DNA of 64,000 nucleotides from CAWUEZ02 sp963921355 (lineage in GTDB: Bacteria > Pseudomonadota > Alphaproteobacteria > Thalassobaculales > Thalassobaculaceae): positions 3,286,001 through 3,350,000 of the forward strand of contig OZ001190.1 of the NCBI GenBank assembly GCA_963921355.3, given 5' to 3'. Of the stretch, positions 52,754 through 62,321 are shown piece after piece. How positions within the stretch are numbered: position 1 is the stretch's first letter; the number at the start of each line of letters is the position of its first letter. The translations under genes and the position numbers were made by a program. The notes under the pieces were generated by a model, which worked only from the letters and a program-made list of their open reading frames with translations, was not told the DNA's origin and did not search any database.

Positions 52754-53782
52754 ATGGTTGACGATCGATTCTTCGCCCGTCGGGGACCGTTCAGCCTGAG
52801 TGAGATCGCTGAGATGACCGGCGCGCGACTGGTGGGCGACGTCAGTCCCGACCACGTCCTGCGCGACGTCGCACCTCTGGAGAGTGCCGGCGAGGGCGAT
52901 GTCGCGTTCCTCGAGAACCGCCGGTATGTGGCCGATTTCCGGGGGTCCGGGGCAGGGGCCTGTCTGGTGACGGAGGCGTTCATCGATCAGGCTCCGAGCC
53001 ATATGGCGTTGCTCGTGACGGCGCGCCCGCGCCGCGCCCATGCTCATCTCGCCCGCTGCTTCCACCCTGAGGTGCCGGCCGCCGCCGGCATTCATCCGTC
53101 CGCGGTCGTTGCGACCGATGCCGAGGTAGACCCGGCGGCGTCGGTGGCAGCCGGTGCCGTCATCGGCGAGGGGGCGGTCATCGCCGCCGGTGCCCGGATC
53201 GAGGAGAACGCCGTGATCGGCGCATCGGTCCGGATCGGTGAGCAGAGTCGCGTCGGCCCGGGAGCCGGCGTGTCTCACGCGATGATCGGGGCGCGCTGTC
53301 ACATCTATCCAGGCGCCAGGATCGGGCAACCCGGCTTCGGTTTTGAAATGGATGCCGATGGGCCGTTCCTCGTCCCGCAACTTGGATTGGTCGTAATCGA
53401 GGACGACGTCGAGATCGGCGCCAATACCACGATCGACCGGGGCAGCAACGGAGACACCCGGATCGGCCAGGGAACGATGATTGATAATCTCGTGCAGATA
53501 GGCCACAACGTGGTCGTCGGGCGCGGGTGCATCATCGTTTCTCAGGTTGGTATATCCGGTAGCACGCGTCTGGGAGACCATGTGGTGCTTGGTGGCCAAG
53601 TGGGGATAGCGGGGCATCTGGAGATTGGCGATCGGGTGCAGATTGCTGCCAAGTCTGGCGTGAACCGAAGCCTGCCGGGGGACGCCGCATATGGTGGGGC
53701 ACCGGCCATTCCGGTCCGGGAGTGGCGCCGACAGATCGCCGCCATCAAGCGGCTTGGGCAGGGGACGAAGACCGAAGGGTGA
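52754..53782 (+). CDS. lpxD: UDP-3-O-acylglucosamine N-acyltransferase
   Basis: The third step of lipid A synthesis, adding the N-linked hydroxyacyl chain. 342 residues: an N-terminal uridine-binding domain, then left-handed beta-helix hexapeptide repeats from about residue 110 to 330 (for example PAASVAAGAVIGEGAVI). The catalytic histidine lies within IGQPGFGFEM...QIGHNVVVGRG. AGGAGG lies 11 bases upstream of the ATG. Confidence 0.96.
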   Translation: MVDDRFFARRGPFSLSEIAEMTGARLVGDVSPDHVLRDVAPLESAGEGDVAFLENRRYVADFRGSGAGACLVTEAFIDQAPSHMALLVTARPRRAHAHLARCFHPEVPAAAGIHPSAVVATDAEVDPAASVAAGAVIGEGAVIAAGARIEENAVIGASVRIGEQSRVGPGAGVSHAMIGARCHIYPGARIGQPGFGFEMDADGPFLVPQLGLVVIEDDVEIGANTTIDRGSNGDTRIGQGTMIDNLVQIGHNVVVGRGCIIVSQVGISGSTRLGDHVVLGGQVGIAGHLEIGDRVQIAAKSGVNRSLPGDAAYGGAPAIPVREWRRQIAAIKRLGQGTKTEG

Positions 53783-53795
53783 GACGGCGACCGAG

Positions 53796-54269
53796 ATGAA
53801 CGACGCGGCTGCGAACGCCAAAACAGGCCATCCGGACATCGATATCTTGCGGGTGATGGACCTAATTCCGCACCGTTATCCGTTCCTGCTCGTGGATCGG
53901 GTCGTGGCGGTCGAACCGAATGTCTCCTGCATAGGGATCAAGAACGTCACCATCAACGAACCCTTCTTCGCCGGGCATTTCCCGGCGCGCCCCGTCATGC
54001 CCGGCGTGTTGATCATCGAGTCGATGGCGCAGACCGCCGGATGCCTTGTCGTGGCCACGCTGGGGCCGGAGTCGGAAGGCAAGCTGGTCTACTTCATGAC
54101 CGTCGACAACGCCCGGTTCCGGCGCCCGGTGGTCCCTGGCGACCGCATGGAAGTGCACGTGACCAAAGTGCGCAACCGGGGCAACGTCTGGAAGTTCGAA
54201 GGTCGGGCGATGGTCGATGAGACCCTGGTCGCCGAAGCAACATACTCAGCGATGATCCTGGACAATTGA
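53796..54269 (+). CDS. fabZ: 3-Hydroxyacyl-ACP dehydratase FabZ
   Basis: Dehydrates 3-hydroxyacyl-ACP in fatty acid synthesis and so competes with LpxA/LpxD for substrate, which explains its place here. 157 residues with the hot-dog active site GHFPARPVMPGVLIIESMAQ (H61 and E75). The ATG at 53796 is chosen; upstream in-frame sequence is the shadow of lpxD. Confidence 0.97.
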   Translation: MNDAAANAKTGHPDIDILRVMDLIPHRYPFLLVDRVVAVEPNVSCIGIKNVTINEPFFAGHFPARPVMPGVLIIESMAQTAGCLVVATLGPESEGKLVYFMTVDNARFRRPVVPGDRMEVHVTKVRNRGNVWKFEGRAMVDETLVAEATYSAMILDN

Positions 54270-54280
54270 GGAGGCCTGCA

Positions 54281-55084
54281 GTGGCGACCGACATCCACCC
54301 CACGGCGGTGGTTGAAAACGGCGCGCGCCTGGGCGATGGGGTCCGGATCGGTCCCTATTCCCTCGTTGGTCCCGACGTCTCGTTGGGCGATGGCTGCACG
54401 CTTCACGGCCATGTCGTCGTTGGGGGGCGAACCAGCATCGGTCCGCGCAGTCAGCTGTTTCCGTTCGCCAGCATCGGTCTGCCGCCTCAGGACCTGAAGT
54501 ACAAGGGCGAGCCTTCGACTCTTGAGATCGGCTCCGACAACGTCATTCGCGAGCATGTGACCATGAACCCCGGCACCGAAGGTGGCGGCATGCTGACCAG
54601 GGTCGGCGACGATTGCCTGTTTATGGTCGGCGCCCACGTCGCCCATGACTGCCGTGTCGGCGACAGCGTCATTATGGCCAACAATGCGACCCTGGCCGGT
54701 CACGTCTCGGTCGAGAATTTCGCCATTCTGGGTGGGTTGTCGGCGGTCCATCAGTTCGTTCGGATCGGTCGGTTCGCCATGGTCGGCGGGATGACCGGCG
54801 TTGAGCGCGATGTGATTCCGTTCGGCTCGGTCATGGGAGATCGGGCGCGGCTGTACGGCATCAACATTGTCGGCATGAAGCGGCGCGGGCTGAGCCGCGA
54901 CGAGATCCATGACGTGCGCAAGGCCTACCGTCTGCTGTTCGCCAGCGAAGGAACGTTTCAGGAGCGGCTTGACGAGGTCGCCAGCGAGTTCACGACATCG
55001 GCGCCGGTCATGGAGATCGTCGAATTCATCCGCAGCGACTCGTCGCGGAAGATTTGCCAGCCGGACGACATGGGAGATCTCTGA
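54281..55084 (+). CDS. lpxA: UDP-N-acetylglucosamine O-acyltransferase
   Basis: The first committed lipid A enzyme, acylating UDP-GlcNAc. 267 residues from the GTG at 54281, with a perfect GAGGAGG five bases upstream that overlaps the fabZ stop. Hexapeptide-repeat helix (IHPTAVVENGARLGDGVRIG), the catalytic-His region VGAHVAHDCRVGD, SAVHQFVRIGRFAMVGGMTG, and a C-terminal helical domain (KRRGLSRDEIHDVRKAYRLL). Confidence 0.96.
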   Translation: MATDIHPTAVVENGARLGDGVRIGPYSLVGPDVSLGDGCTLHGHVVVGGRTSIGPRSQLFPFASIGLPPQDLKYKGEPSTLEIGSDNVIREHVTMNPGTEGGGMLTRVGDDCLFMVGAHVAHDCRVGDSVIMANNATLAGHVSVENFAILGGLSAVHQFVRIGRFAMVGGMTGVERDVIPFGSVMGDRARLYGINIVGMKRRGLSRDEIHDVRKAYRLLFASEGTFQERLDEVASEFTTSAPVMEIVEFIRSDSSRKICQPDDMGDL

Positions 55085-55091
55085 GGGTCGG

Positions 55092-55934
55092 ATGTGCGCG
55101 GCCGCCGACACGGGACTGGGAATTCTGGCTGGAAACGGCCCATTGCCACGGCGGGTTGCCGACGCGGCGCGCGCCGCCGGACGCCCGGTCTTCCTCGTGG
55201 CCTTTGAAGGCCAGACCGACGCGGCCACAGTCGCGGACCTGCCGCATGCCTGGGTCCGTCTCGGCGAGACTTCGAAAGCCCTCGAGGCCCTGCACGCGGC
55301 CGGATGCACCGAGGTCGTCATGGCCGGCCCGATGAAGCGGCCGGCCCTGTCGTCCCTGAGCCTTGATCGCCGGTCCGCCAAGGCGATCGCCCGTGCGGGT
55401 GTCCGGGTGTTCGGCGATGACGGACTGCTGTCCGTGGTCGTCGAGGAGATCGAACGCGATGGTCTGATCGTCATCGGGATCGAGCAGGTACTGGGCGGGT
55501 TCCTGATGCCGGCGGGAACGCCAACCAAGATCCAGGCCGATGACCGCGCCCGCCAGGACGCCGAGCGGGGCATCGGCGTGCTGGCGGCGCTCGGCAAGGT
55601 CGACGTGGGCCAGGCGGTCGTCGTCCAGGACGGGCTGCTCCTTGCCGTCGAGGCCGTCGAGGGCACCGATGCGATGATCCGCCGGACGGTCGAATTGCGA
55701 CGCGAGGGCGCCGGTCCGATCCTGGTGAAGGGGCGAAAGCCGGGCCAGGAAAACCGGGCAGACCGGCCGACCATCGGGCCGGATACCGTTCGAGCCGCAG
55801 CCGAGGCGGGGTTCGCCGGGATCGTATTGGAAGCCGACGAGACCCTGGTCATCGACCGGTCAACGGTTGTCGATCTCGCCGATCGGCATGGCCTGTTCCT
55901 GCTGGCGATGCGGTTTCACGGAGACCCCGGGTGA
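55092..55934 (+). CDS. lpxI: UDP-2,3-diacylglucosamine diphosphatase LpxI
   Basis: Cleaves UDP-2,3-diacylglucosamine to lipid X, replacing LpxH as in other Alphaproteobacteria. 280 residues from the ATG at 55092 (GAGGGTCGG upstream). Motifs include LGILAGNGPLPRRVADAAR, VVMAGPMKRP, VFGDDGLLSVVVEEIE, VVVQDGLLLAVEAVEGTDAM and FAGIVLEADETLVIDR. The stop overlaps the lpxB GTG by four bases. Confidence 0.95.
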   Translation: MCAAADTGLGILAGNGPLPRRVADAARAAGRPVFLVAFEGQTDAATVADLPHAWVRLGETSKALEALHAAGCTEVVMAGPMKRPALSSLSLDRRSAKAIARAGVRVFGDDGLLSVVVEEIERDGLIVIGIEQVLGGFLMPAGTPTKIQADDRARQDAERGIGVLAALGKVDVGQAVVVQDGLLLAVEAVEGTDAMIRRTVELRREGAGPILVKGRKPGQENRADRPTIGPDTVRAAAEAGFAGIVLEADETLVIDRSTVVDLADRHGLFLLAMRFHGDPG

Positions 55935-57148
55935 CCGGCGACGACGAAGCGCCGCTGGTCTATGTGATCGCCGGCGAGGCATCCGGAGACGCTTTGGGCG
56001 CGGGTCTGATCCGGGCGTTGAGGGCCGAAACATCCGGGCACGTCCGGTTCGCCGGCATCGGTGGCGAGCAGATGGAAGGCGAGGGCGTCCGGAGCCTGTT
56101 TTCGATCAGCGAGATGGCCGTTATGGGCATCTTCGAGATTCTTCCCAAGGTTCCGCGTCTTCTCGGCCGTATCCGCCAAACGGTCAGCGACATCCAGGCC
56201 CGGAAGCCAGCGGCGGTCGTCACGATCGACAGCAAGGCGTTCACCATGCGGGTCAACAAGCGCCTAGCGCAGGCGCCAGGGGGCGATCATCGTGCGAAGC
56301 TGATCCACTGGGTGCCGCCCACGGTCTGGGCGTGGCGTCCCGGCCGGGCGAAGGTGATCGCGGGTTTCCTGGACCGTCTGCTGACGCTGTTTCCATTCGA
56401 GCCGCCGTTTTTCGAGCCCTATGGACTGGCGACGACGTTTGTCGGTCACCCGGCGGCGGTTCGCCCGGCCGGTCAGGGGCGGCGCTTCCGCGAGCGCTAC
56501 GGGCTGCCTCAGAATGCCCCGGTCCTGGGCGTGTTTCCCGGTAGCCGGCCGGGAGAAGTCAAACGCCTGTTGTCGATCTTCAGCGAGGTCGCAAACCGGC
56601 TGGCGGCACGGTATCAGGACCTGCATGTCGTGATCGCCACCGTTCCGGTTGTCGACGCGGCCGTGCGCGACGGCACACGCGACTGGCGGATGCCGGTGAC
56701 GCTGGTGACAAGCCCGAAGGATAAACCGGATGCTTTCGCGGCGTGTACGGTGGCGCTTGCCGCTTCGGGAACGGTGACGCTGGAATTGAGCCTTGCCGGC
56801 GTGCCGACCATTGTCGCTTACCGGGTGAATGCCTTTTCGGCGATGCTCGCCCGTCGGCTGGTCGACCCCGACGCCGTGGTGCTCACCAACAAGCTGATGG
56901 GCCGTCGGGTTGTTCCTCAGTTCCTCCAGGAGGACTGCACGCCTGACCTGCTGACGGTCGCGGCGGAACGCCTGTTCGATGACCCGCGGGCGCGGGCAGA
57001 ACAGACGGAGGCGGGCGCGGCGATCCGCAAGATGCTCACTGTCGACGGCGAAGATCCGTCGCAGCGGGCGGCGCGGGCGGTGCTGGAGGAGATTGGGTTG
57101 CGGCCAGGTTCGGCGGAGGGGCCGCCGACCGTGACCGCAACCGATTGA
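55931..57148 (+). CDS. lpxB: Lipid-A-disaccharide synthase
   Basis: A GT19 glycosyltransferase joining lipid X to UDP-diacylglucosamine. 405 residues from a GTG (GTGA overlap with lpxI). Motifs: VIAGEASGDALGAGLIRALR, FAGIGGEQMEGEG, WVPPTVWAWRPGRAKVI, LGVFPGSRPGEVKRLL and ASGTVTLELSLAGVPTIVAYR. It is the last gene of the long plus-strand run; its stop is three bases from the convergent gltA stop, leaving no room for a separate terminator. Confidence 0.96.
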   Translation: MTGDDEAPLVYVIAGEASGDALGAGLIRALRAETSGHVRFAGIGGEQMEGEGVRSLFSISEMAVMGIFEILPKVPRLLGRIRQTVSDIQARKPAAVVTIDSKAFTMRVNKRLAQAPGGDHRAKLIHWVPPTVWAWRPGRAKVIAGFLDRLLTLFPFEPPFFEPYGLATTFVGHPAAVRPAGQGRRFRERYGLPQNAPVLGVFPGSRPGEVKRLLSIFSEVANRLAARYQDLHVVIATVPVVDAAVRDGTRDWRMPVTLVTSPKDKPDAFAACTVALAASGTVTLELSLAGVPTIVAYRVNAFSAMLARRLVDPDAVVLTNKLMGRRVVPQFLQEDCTPDLLTVAAERLFDDPRARAEQTEAGAAIRKMLTVDGEDPSQRAARAVLEEIGLRPGSAEGPPTVTATD

Positions 57149-57151
57149 TGG

Positions 57152-58456
57152 TCAGGTACGCGCATCCAGGTCGGTATAGGCGCGTTTCTCCGGCCCGGTG
57201 TAGAGCTGGCGCGGCCGGCCGATCTTCTGACCCGGCTCTTCGATCATCTCCTTCCACTGAGCAACCCAGCCAACGGTTCGGGCGACGGCGAACAGCACGG
57301 TGAACATGGAGGTCGGGAAGCCGAGCGCCTTCAGCACGATGCCGGAATAGAAGTCGACATTCGGGAACAGCTTCTTCTCGACGAAGTACGGGTCTTCGAG
57401 CGCAATCCGCTCAAGTTCCATCGCCAGCTCGAGCAACGGATCGTCGAGCTTCAGCTCGGCCAGGACCTCATGGCAGGACTGCTGCATGACCTTGGCCCGG
57501 GGATCGTAGTTCTTGTAGACCCGGTGACCGAAGCCCATCAGCCGGAATGGATCGTCCTTGTCCTTGGCGCGGGCGATGAACTCAGGGATGTTGTCCTTGT
57601 GGCCGATCTCCTGGAGCATGTTCAGGACGGCCTCGTTCGCCCCGCCATGGGCAGGGCCCCAGAGGGAGGCAACGCCGGCGGCGATACAAGCGAACGGGTT
57701 GGCGCCGGAAGACCCGGCCAGGCGGACGGTCGATGTCGACGCGTTCTGTTCGTGGTCCGCATGGAGGATGAAGATCCGGTCCATCGCCCGTGCCACGGTC
57801 GGGCTGATGACGTATTCCTCGGCCGGAACGGCGAACGTCATGTACAGGAAATTCTCGGCGTAGGAGAGGTCGTTGCACGGATAATTGAACGGCTGGCCGA
57901 CCGAGTACTTGTAGGCCATGGCGGCGATTGTCGGCATTTTTGCGATCAGCCGGAACGAGGCAACCATCCGTTGGTGTTCATCCTGGATATCGGTGCTGTC
58001 GTGGTAGAAGGCCGACAGGCCCCCGACGGCACCGCACATGATCGCCATCGGATGGGCGTCTCGCCGGAACCCGCGGTAGAAGTTGGTCAACTGCTCATGC
58101 AGCATCGTGTGGTAGGTGACGTCGTGCACGAATTTGGCCTTCTGGGCCCGGGTCGGCAGGTCGCCATAGAGCAGCAGGTGCGCGACTTCCATGAAGTCCG
58201 AACTGCCGGCCAGATCCTCGATCGAATAGCCTCGGTGCAGCAGAACCCCTTCGTCCCCATCGATGAAGGTCAGGGCTGACTCACAGGAACCGGTGGACGT
58301 AAAGCCGGGATCGAAGGTGAAGTGCCCGGTTTCGGCATAGAGCTTGCGCACATCGATCACGCTCGGGCCCAGCGTTCCCGCCATCACCGGCAACTCGTAG
58401 CTGTCACCGGTCCCGTTGTTGGTGAGCGTGAAGGTGCCGGTATTGCTCTGGCTCAT
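57152..58456 (-). CDS. gltA: Citrate synthase
   Basis: Condenses oxaloacetate with acetyl-CoA, the entry to the TCA cycle. 434 residues from the ATG at 58456 (AAGGACGA upstream), the length of the hexameric type II enzyme. Active-site regions: GPAHGGANEAVL (His), MGFGHRVYKNYDPRA (His) and FPNVDFYSGI (Asp). The N-terminal domain (SCESALTFIDGDEGVLLHRG) is typical. It lies 83 bases downstream of gltX on the same strand. Confidence 0.97.
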   Translation of the reverse strand: MSQSNTGTFTLTNNGTGDSYELPVMAGTLGPSVIDVRKLYAETGHFTFDPGFTSTGSCESALTFIDGDEGVLLHRGYSIEDLAGSSDFMEVAHLLLYGDLPTRAQKAKFVHDVTYHTMLHEQLTNFYRGFRRDAHPMAIMCGAVGGLSAFYHDSTDIQDEHQRMVASFRLIAKMPTIAAMAYKYSVGQPFNYPCNDLSYAENFLYMTFAVPAEEYVISPTVARAMDRIFILHADHEQNASTSTVRLAGSSGANPFACIAAGVASLWGPAHGGANEAVLNMLQEIGHKDNIPEFIARAKDKDDPFRLMGFGHRVYKNYDPRAKVMQQSCHEVLAELKLDDPLLELAMELERIALEDPYFVEKKLFPNVDFYSGIVLKALGFPTSMFTVLFAVARTVGWVAQWKEMIEEPGQKIGRPRQLYTGPEKRAYTDLDART

Positions 58457-58539
58457 ATCGTCGTCCTTCTGTTTCGGAACCGCGTCCCGGCCCGCTAAGG
58501 CTCTCCCATCGGGACCACGGTAGCGGGCGATCTTATCCG

Positions 58540-59949
58540 TTAGTGTGCAGTGCCGCAAACCGCCTCGATGCGGTGCAGGGATTCCGCCTGGCCGAGAACG
58601 GCGAGAACCTCAAAGATGCCTGGAGAGGTGGATGTTCCAGTGATCGCGGCGCGCAGGGGTTGCGCGATTTTTCCAAGTTTGAGTTCCCGTTCGTCGGCGA
58701 ACTGGCGCACGAGCGCTTCGACCGCCGCCTCGTCGAAGAGCTCGGAGCCGCGGAGCAGATCGGCAAGCTCCGCAAGCATGGACCGGCTGGACTCATCGAG
58801 CAGGGAACGGGCCTTGTCGTCGAACGTCAGGGGAACGCTCGCCGCATAGAACCGGGCGTTATCGGCCAGTTCGTTGACCGTCCGGGCTCGTGCCTTCAAA
58901 CCGTCCATGCCGCGGCGGATGCGGTCGCGGGCGGTTTCATCCACGCTCACGTCGCCAATCGCGGTCAAGCGGTCGACGACCAGGCCGGTCAGGCGGTCGT
59001 TGTCGGTTTCCCGGATGTAGTGCCCGTTGAGGTTTTCCAGCTTGGCGAAATCGAACCGCGACGCCGAACGGCCGATCCCATCGAGATCGAAGAGCTCGAT
59101 GGCGCGATCGCGGGGGACGATTTCCTCGTCACCGTGGGCCCATCCCAACCGCAAAAGGTAGTTGTTCAGGGCTTCGGGGAGATAGCCCATGTCGCGATAG
59201 GCGTCGACGCCGAGGGCACCATGGCGTTTCGAGAGCTTGGCCCCGTCAGGGCCATGAATCAGCGGAATGTGGGAGAACCGGGGGATCTCCCAGCCCATCG
59301 CCCGGTAGATCACGCTTTGGCGAAAGGCGTTGTTCAGGTGATCGTCGCCGCGGATCACGTCCGTGACCTCCATGTCGTGATCATCCACGACCACGGACAG
59401 CATGTAGGTCGGCGTCCCATCCGCGCGCAGGATCACCATGTCATCAAGCTGGCTGTTCTGGACGGTGACGGTGCCCTGGACGCCGTCCGCGATGGTCGTA
59501 TCGCCGCTCTGCGGGGCTTTGATGCGAATGACCGGATCCACCCCGGCCGGGGCATCGGCCGGGTCGCGATCGCGCCACCGCCCGTCATAGCGCGGTTGAC
59601 GCCCCTCGGCGCGCGCCTGGTTACGCATCTCTTCCAGTTCCTCGGATGAACAGTAGCAGCGGTAGGCTTGACCGGCCGCTAGCAGGGCGTGGGCGACCTC
59701 CGTATGGCGGTCAATACGTGCGAACTGGAAAACTGGCTCGTCATCACCCTGCAATCCGAGCCAGCCGAGGCCATCCAGAATCGCGTCGACGGCTTCCGGT
59801 GTGGAGCGCTTACGGTCGGTATCCTCGATCCTGAGCAGATACCGGCCGCCGCTGTGGCGCGCATACAGCCTATTGAACAGCGCCGTTCGGGCGCCGCCGA
59901 TATGCAGGAAGCCAGTCGGCGAGGGGGCGAAACGGGTGATGACGGTCAT
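58540..59949 (-). CDS. gltX: Glutamyl-tRNA synthetase
   Basis: Charges tRNA-Glu with glutamate. 469 residues, class I, with FAPSPTGFLHIGGART (HIGH-type motif HIGG at 16-19), the WRDRD region, and the KMSKS-type DGAKLSKRHGAL. A C-terminal helical anticodon-binding domain ends with GIFEVLAVLG. Alphaproteobacteria often have two GltX copies, one serving tRNA-Gln by transamidation; I cannot tell which this is. It is divergent from comEC with 95 bases between the starts. Confidence 0.96.
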   Translation of the reverse strand: MTVITRFAPSPTGFLHIGGARTALFNRLYARHSGGRYLLRIEDTDRKRSTPEAVDAILDGLGWLGLQGDDEPVFQFARIDRHTEVAHALLAAGQAYRCYCSSEELEEMRNQARAEGRQPRYDGRWRDRDPADAPAGVDPVIRIKAPQSGDTTIADGVQGTVTVQNSQLDDMVILRADGTPTYMLSVVVDDHDMEVTDVIRGDDHLNNAFRQSVIYRAMGWEIPRFSHIPLIHGPDGAKLSKRHGALGVDAYRDMGYLPEALNNYLLRLGWAHGDEEIVPRDRAIELFDLDGIGRSASRFDFAKLENLNGHYIRETDNDRLTGLVVDRLTAIGDVSVDETARDRIRRGMDGLKARARTVNELADNARFYAASVPLTFDDKARSLLDESSRSMLAELADLLRGSELFDEAAVEALVRQFADERELKLGKIAQPLRAAITGTSTSPGIFEVLAVLGQAESLHRIEAVCGTAH

Positions 59950-60044
59950 CGTGACCCTCTTGGAGATGGGCGAACGGGAACGACGACCTCTGTCCCTTCC
60001 ACAGGCGCGGGACAGAGGATGACGCCGTCTGGAGCGACGCGCGG

Positions 60045-62234
60045 GTGTTTAGCACACGCGAGAACGAGGTGCGACCGGGCCGGAGCCGGCAGATGCGGCC
60101 CGGCCGGTGGGCGGCGCCCGCGTGGGTCCGCTTGTGGCGCCGGGTGCACGATCGGATCGTCGACCAGAAGCGGGCGTTGTCCGAACAGAGGGCGCGGTGG
60201 CCGTTGTGGCTGCCGGTGGCGTTCGGGGTTGGCATCGCAAGCTACTTCACGTTGCCGGCGGAACCTCCGATCGCGCCGGTTATCGGAGTTGCTGCTGTGG
60301 CCGCGGCTCTCTGCTGGATGGTCCGGGGTACCGCCGGTCTGCGCTGGACGGCGGCCCTGGTCCTCGCGGCTCTGCTTGGTATCGCCATGGCGGGTATTCG
60401 GACGGCCTCGACCGATACGACCATGCTGCGATCGGCGCAGTGGGCGGTCGTAACGGGAACGCTGGAGCGAGTGGAGAAGCGGCCAACGGCGCGCCGATTG
60501 ACGCTGTCGGACGTCAGACTGAGCGAGACCCGTTCGACGACCGCCGCGCCGGAGCGGGTCCGGATCGTCCTTCGTGATCCGGATGCGGTTCTGATGCTCG
60601 GATCCCGCATCCGGCTGCGCGCTCGCCTGCGGCCGCCACCGCCGCCGGCAACGCCGGGCGGCTTCGCTTTCCGGCGTTGGGCCTACTTCCAGGGCCTGGG
60701 AGCGGTCGGGTTCGCGGTCGGGCAACCCGTCCTGGTGTCGGGGCTCGAGGATACGTCATGGCGCCTCGCCGTCGAACGCACGCGTCGGCGTGTCGCCGAC
60801 AGGGTTATGCGCGCCATGCCCGGCGAGGCGGGGCCGATCGCGGCCGCGTTGCTGGTGGGTGAGAGATCGGCGATCACACCGGAAACCGCCAGCGTCTTTC
60901 GACAGTCCGGACTGGCCCATCTGCTCGCGATTTCCGGTCTGCATATGGGCATGGTCGCCTGCATGATCTTCTTCACGAGCCGATTGGTTCTGTCCGGGAT
61001 TCCGGCCCTCGCCCTGAGACGCCCGATCAAGAAATGGGCGGCGGTCGTCAGCCTGATCGGCAGCGCTGGGTATCTTCTGCTGGCAGGCGCTCCCGTTCCC
61101 ACCCAGCGTGCGTTCATGATGACCGGTGTGGCGCTGACGGCGGTGCTGGTCGATCGTGAGGTTGTCAGTCTCAGGTTGGTCGCCTGGGCCGCCTTGGCCG
61201 TTCTGGCTATTTCCCCCGAAGCCTTGGTCGGCCCGAGCTTTCAACTGTCATTCGCTGCGGCGACCGCGCTGGTTGCCGTCTATGAGAACTGGCAATGGCG
61301 ACGACCGACACGCTTGAGAGGCCGGTCGCCGGCGACGGCATGGATCCGCCACGGCTGGCGCTACGCCGCCGGCATTGTCGCAACATCCGGCATTGCCGGT
61401 CTCGCCACCGCTCCGTTTGTGGCTTTTCACTTTCAGATGGTCTCCCATGTCGGGCTGTTCGCCAATCTTCTCGCGGTTCCGATCACCGGATTGGTGACAA
61501 TGCCGGCGGGGCTCCTGGCCGTGGCCCTGATGCCATTTGGTGCTGATCAGATACCGCTCGCCGCGATGGAGTTCGGGATCGGGGCGACCCTTGAGGTGGC
61601 TGAACGGGCGGTCGCGGTCTTCGGTCGCGGATTTGCGGTCTCGGCCGCACCACCGATCTCGCTGACCGCGCTCGTGATCGGGGGATGCTGGTTGGCCATC
61701 TGGCAGGGGCCCGTGCGATGGATCGGCGGTGTCCCGGTTGCCGCGGCCGTCTTGCTCTGGGTGACAGCCAGCCCGCCGCACGTTCTGGTTTCCGGACAAG
61801 GCGGGTTGGTTGCCGTCGCGATGCCCTCGGGCACCTGGGCGATCTCGACGCAGCGGGCAGGACGGTACCAGCGCGAGGTCTGGCGCCGCCGGTGGGGAAT
61901 TGAGCGGTTTATCGCTCTTCGAGACGCCGAAGCGGACTTTGCCGACGCTGTCGCCTGCGACGATCTGGGATGCATTCTGCTGGTCGGCGACCGCAGGATC
62001 GGGATTGCCCAGTCCGCTGCGGCATCCGTCGTCGACTGTCCGCTGGTGGACCTTCTGATCACTGGAACCCGAGTGCAACAGCGCTGCAGCGGAACGCTGA
62101 TCATCGATCGCGCGGCGGTTCGGCGAGGGGGTTCACATGCGATCTGGTTGGACGGCGAGGCGGTCACGGTGGCGGTGGTCGAAGGTCGTCAACGCGACGG
62201 CAGGCCGTGGGAAGGCGAATTCTCAGATGAATGA
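60045..62234 (+). CDS. comEC: ComEC/Rec2-type DNA uptake channel protein
   Basis: A 729-residue inner-membrane protein. A DUF4131-type N-terminal part has membrane helices and an OB-like segment (WAVVTGTLERVEKRPTARRL). The Competence domain carries the conserved LLAISGLHMGMVACMIFF and the APVPTQRAFMMTG segment. The C-terminus (SGQGGLVAVAMPSGTWAIST) is a short degenerate remnant without an HxHxDH metallo-lactamase site. ComEC passes single-stranded DNA through the inner membrane during transformation; whether this host is competent is unknown. The GTG at 60045 has GGAG upstream; an ATG at 60108 is an alternative. Confidence 0.92.
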   Translation: MFSTRENEVRPGRSRQMRPGRWAAPAWVRLWRRVHDRIVDQKRALSEQRARWPLWLPVAFGVGIASYFTLPAEPPIAPVIGVAAVAAALCWMVRGTAGLRWTAALVLAALLGIAMAGIRTASTDTTMLRSAQWAVVTGTLERVEKRPTARRLTLSDVRLSETRSTTAAPERVRIVLRDPDAVLMLGSRIRLRARLRPPPPPATPGGFAFRRWAYFQGLGAVGFAVGQPVLVSGLEDTSWRLAVERTRRRVADRVMRAMPGEAGPIAAALLVGERSAITPETASVFRQSGLAHLLAISGLHMGMVACMIFFTSRLVLSGIPALALRRPIKKWAAVVSLIGSAGYLLLAGAPVPTQRAFMMTGVALTAVLVDREVVSLRLVAWAALAVLAISPEALVGPSFQLSFAAATALVAVYENWQWRRPTRLRGRSPATAWIRHGWRYAAGIVATSGIAGLATAPFVAFHFQMVSHVGLFANLLAVPITGLVTMPAGLLAVALMPFGADQIPLAAMEFGIGATLEVAERAVAVFGRGFAVSAAPPISLTALVIGGCWLAIWQGPVRWIGGVPVAAAVLLWVTASPPHVLVSGQGGLVAVAMPSGTWAISTQRAGRYQREVWRRRWGIERFIALRDAEADFADAVACDDLGCILLVGDRRIGIAQSAAASVVDCPLVDLLITGTRVQQRCSGTLIIDRAAVRRGGSHAIWLDGEAVTVAVVEGRQRDGRPWEGEFSDE

Positions 62235-62251
62235 AATGATAAAGAACGAAC

Positions 62252-62257
62252 TATAAT
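62252..62257 (+). promoter_or_regulatory. -10-like TATAAT before the small hypothetical gene
   Basis: A perfect TATAAT in an AT-rich 90-base gap between comEC and the next gene. No matching -35 hexamer was found at 16-18 bases, so this is weak. Confidence 0.3.
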
Positions 62258-62321
62258 TCGAACTTCCGAGAATCGGCTTTTAGCGGTATTCATCTAGGGG
62301 GCGTAACTCTAGGGAGAGGCG

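Noticed and set aside
51424..52983. Long minus-strand open frame opposite bamA and skp
   Set aside because: Shadow of the strongly conserved bamA-skp-lpxD coding strand; low-complexity translation, no family features.
54089..55852. Minus-strand open frame of about 587 codons opposite fabZ, lpxA and lpxI
   Set aside because: Arg/Ser/Thr/Pro-rich shadow translation; three authentic genes occupy the other strand.
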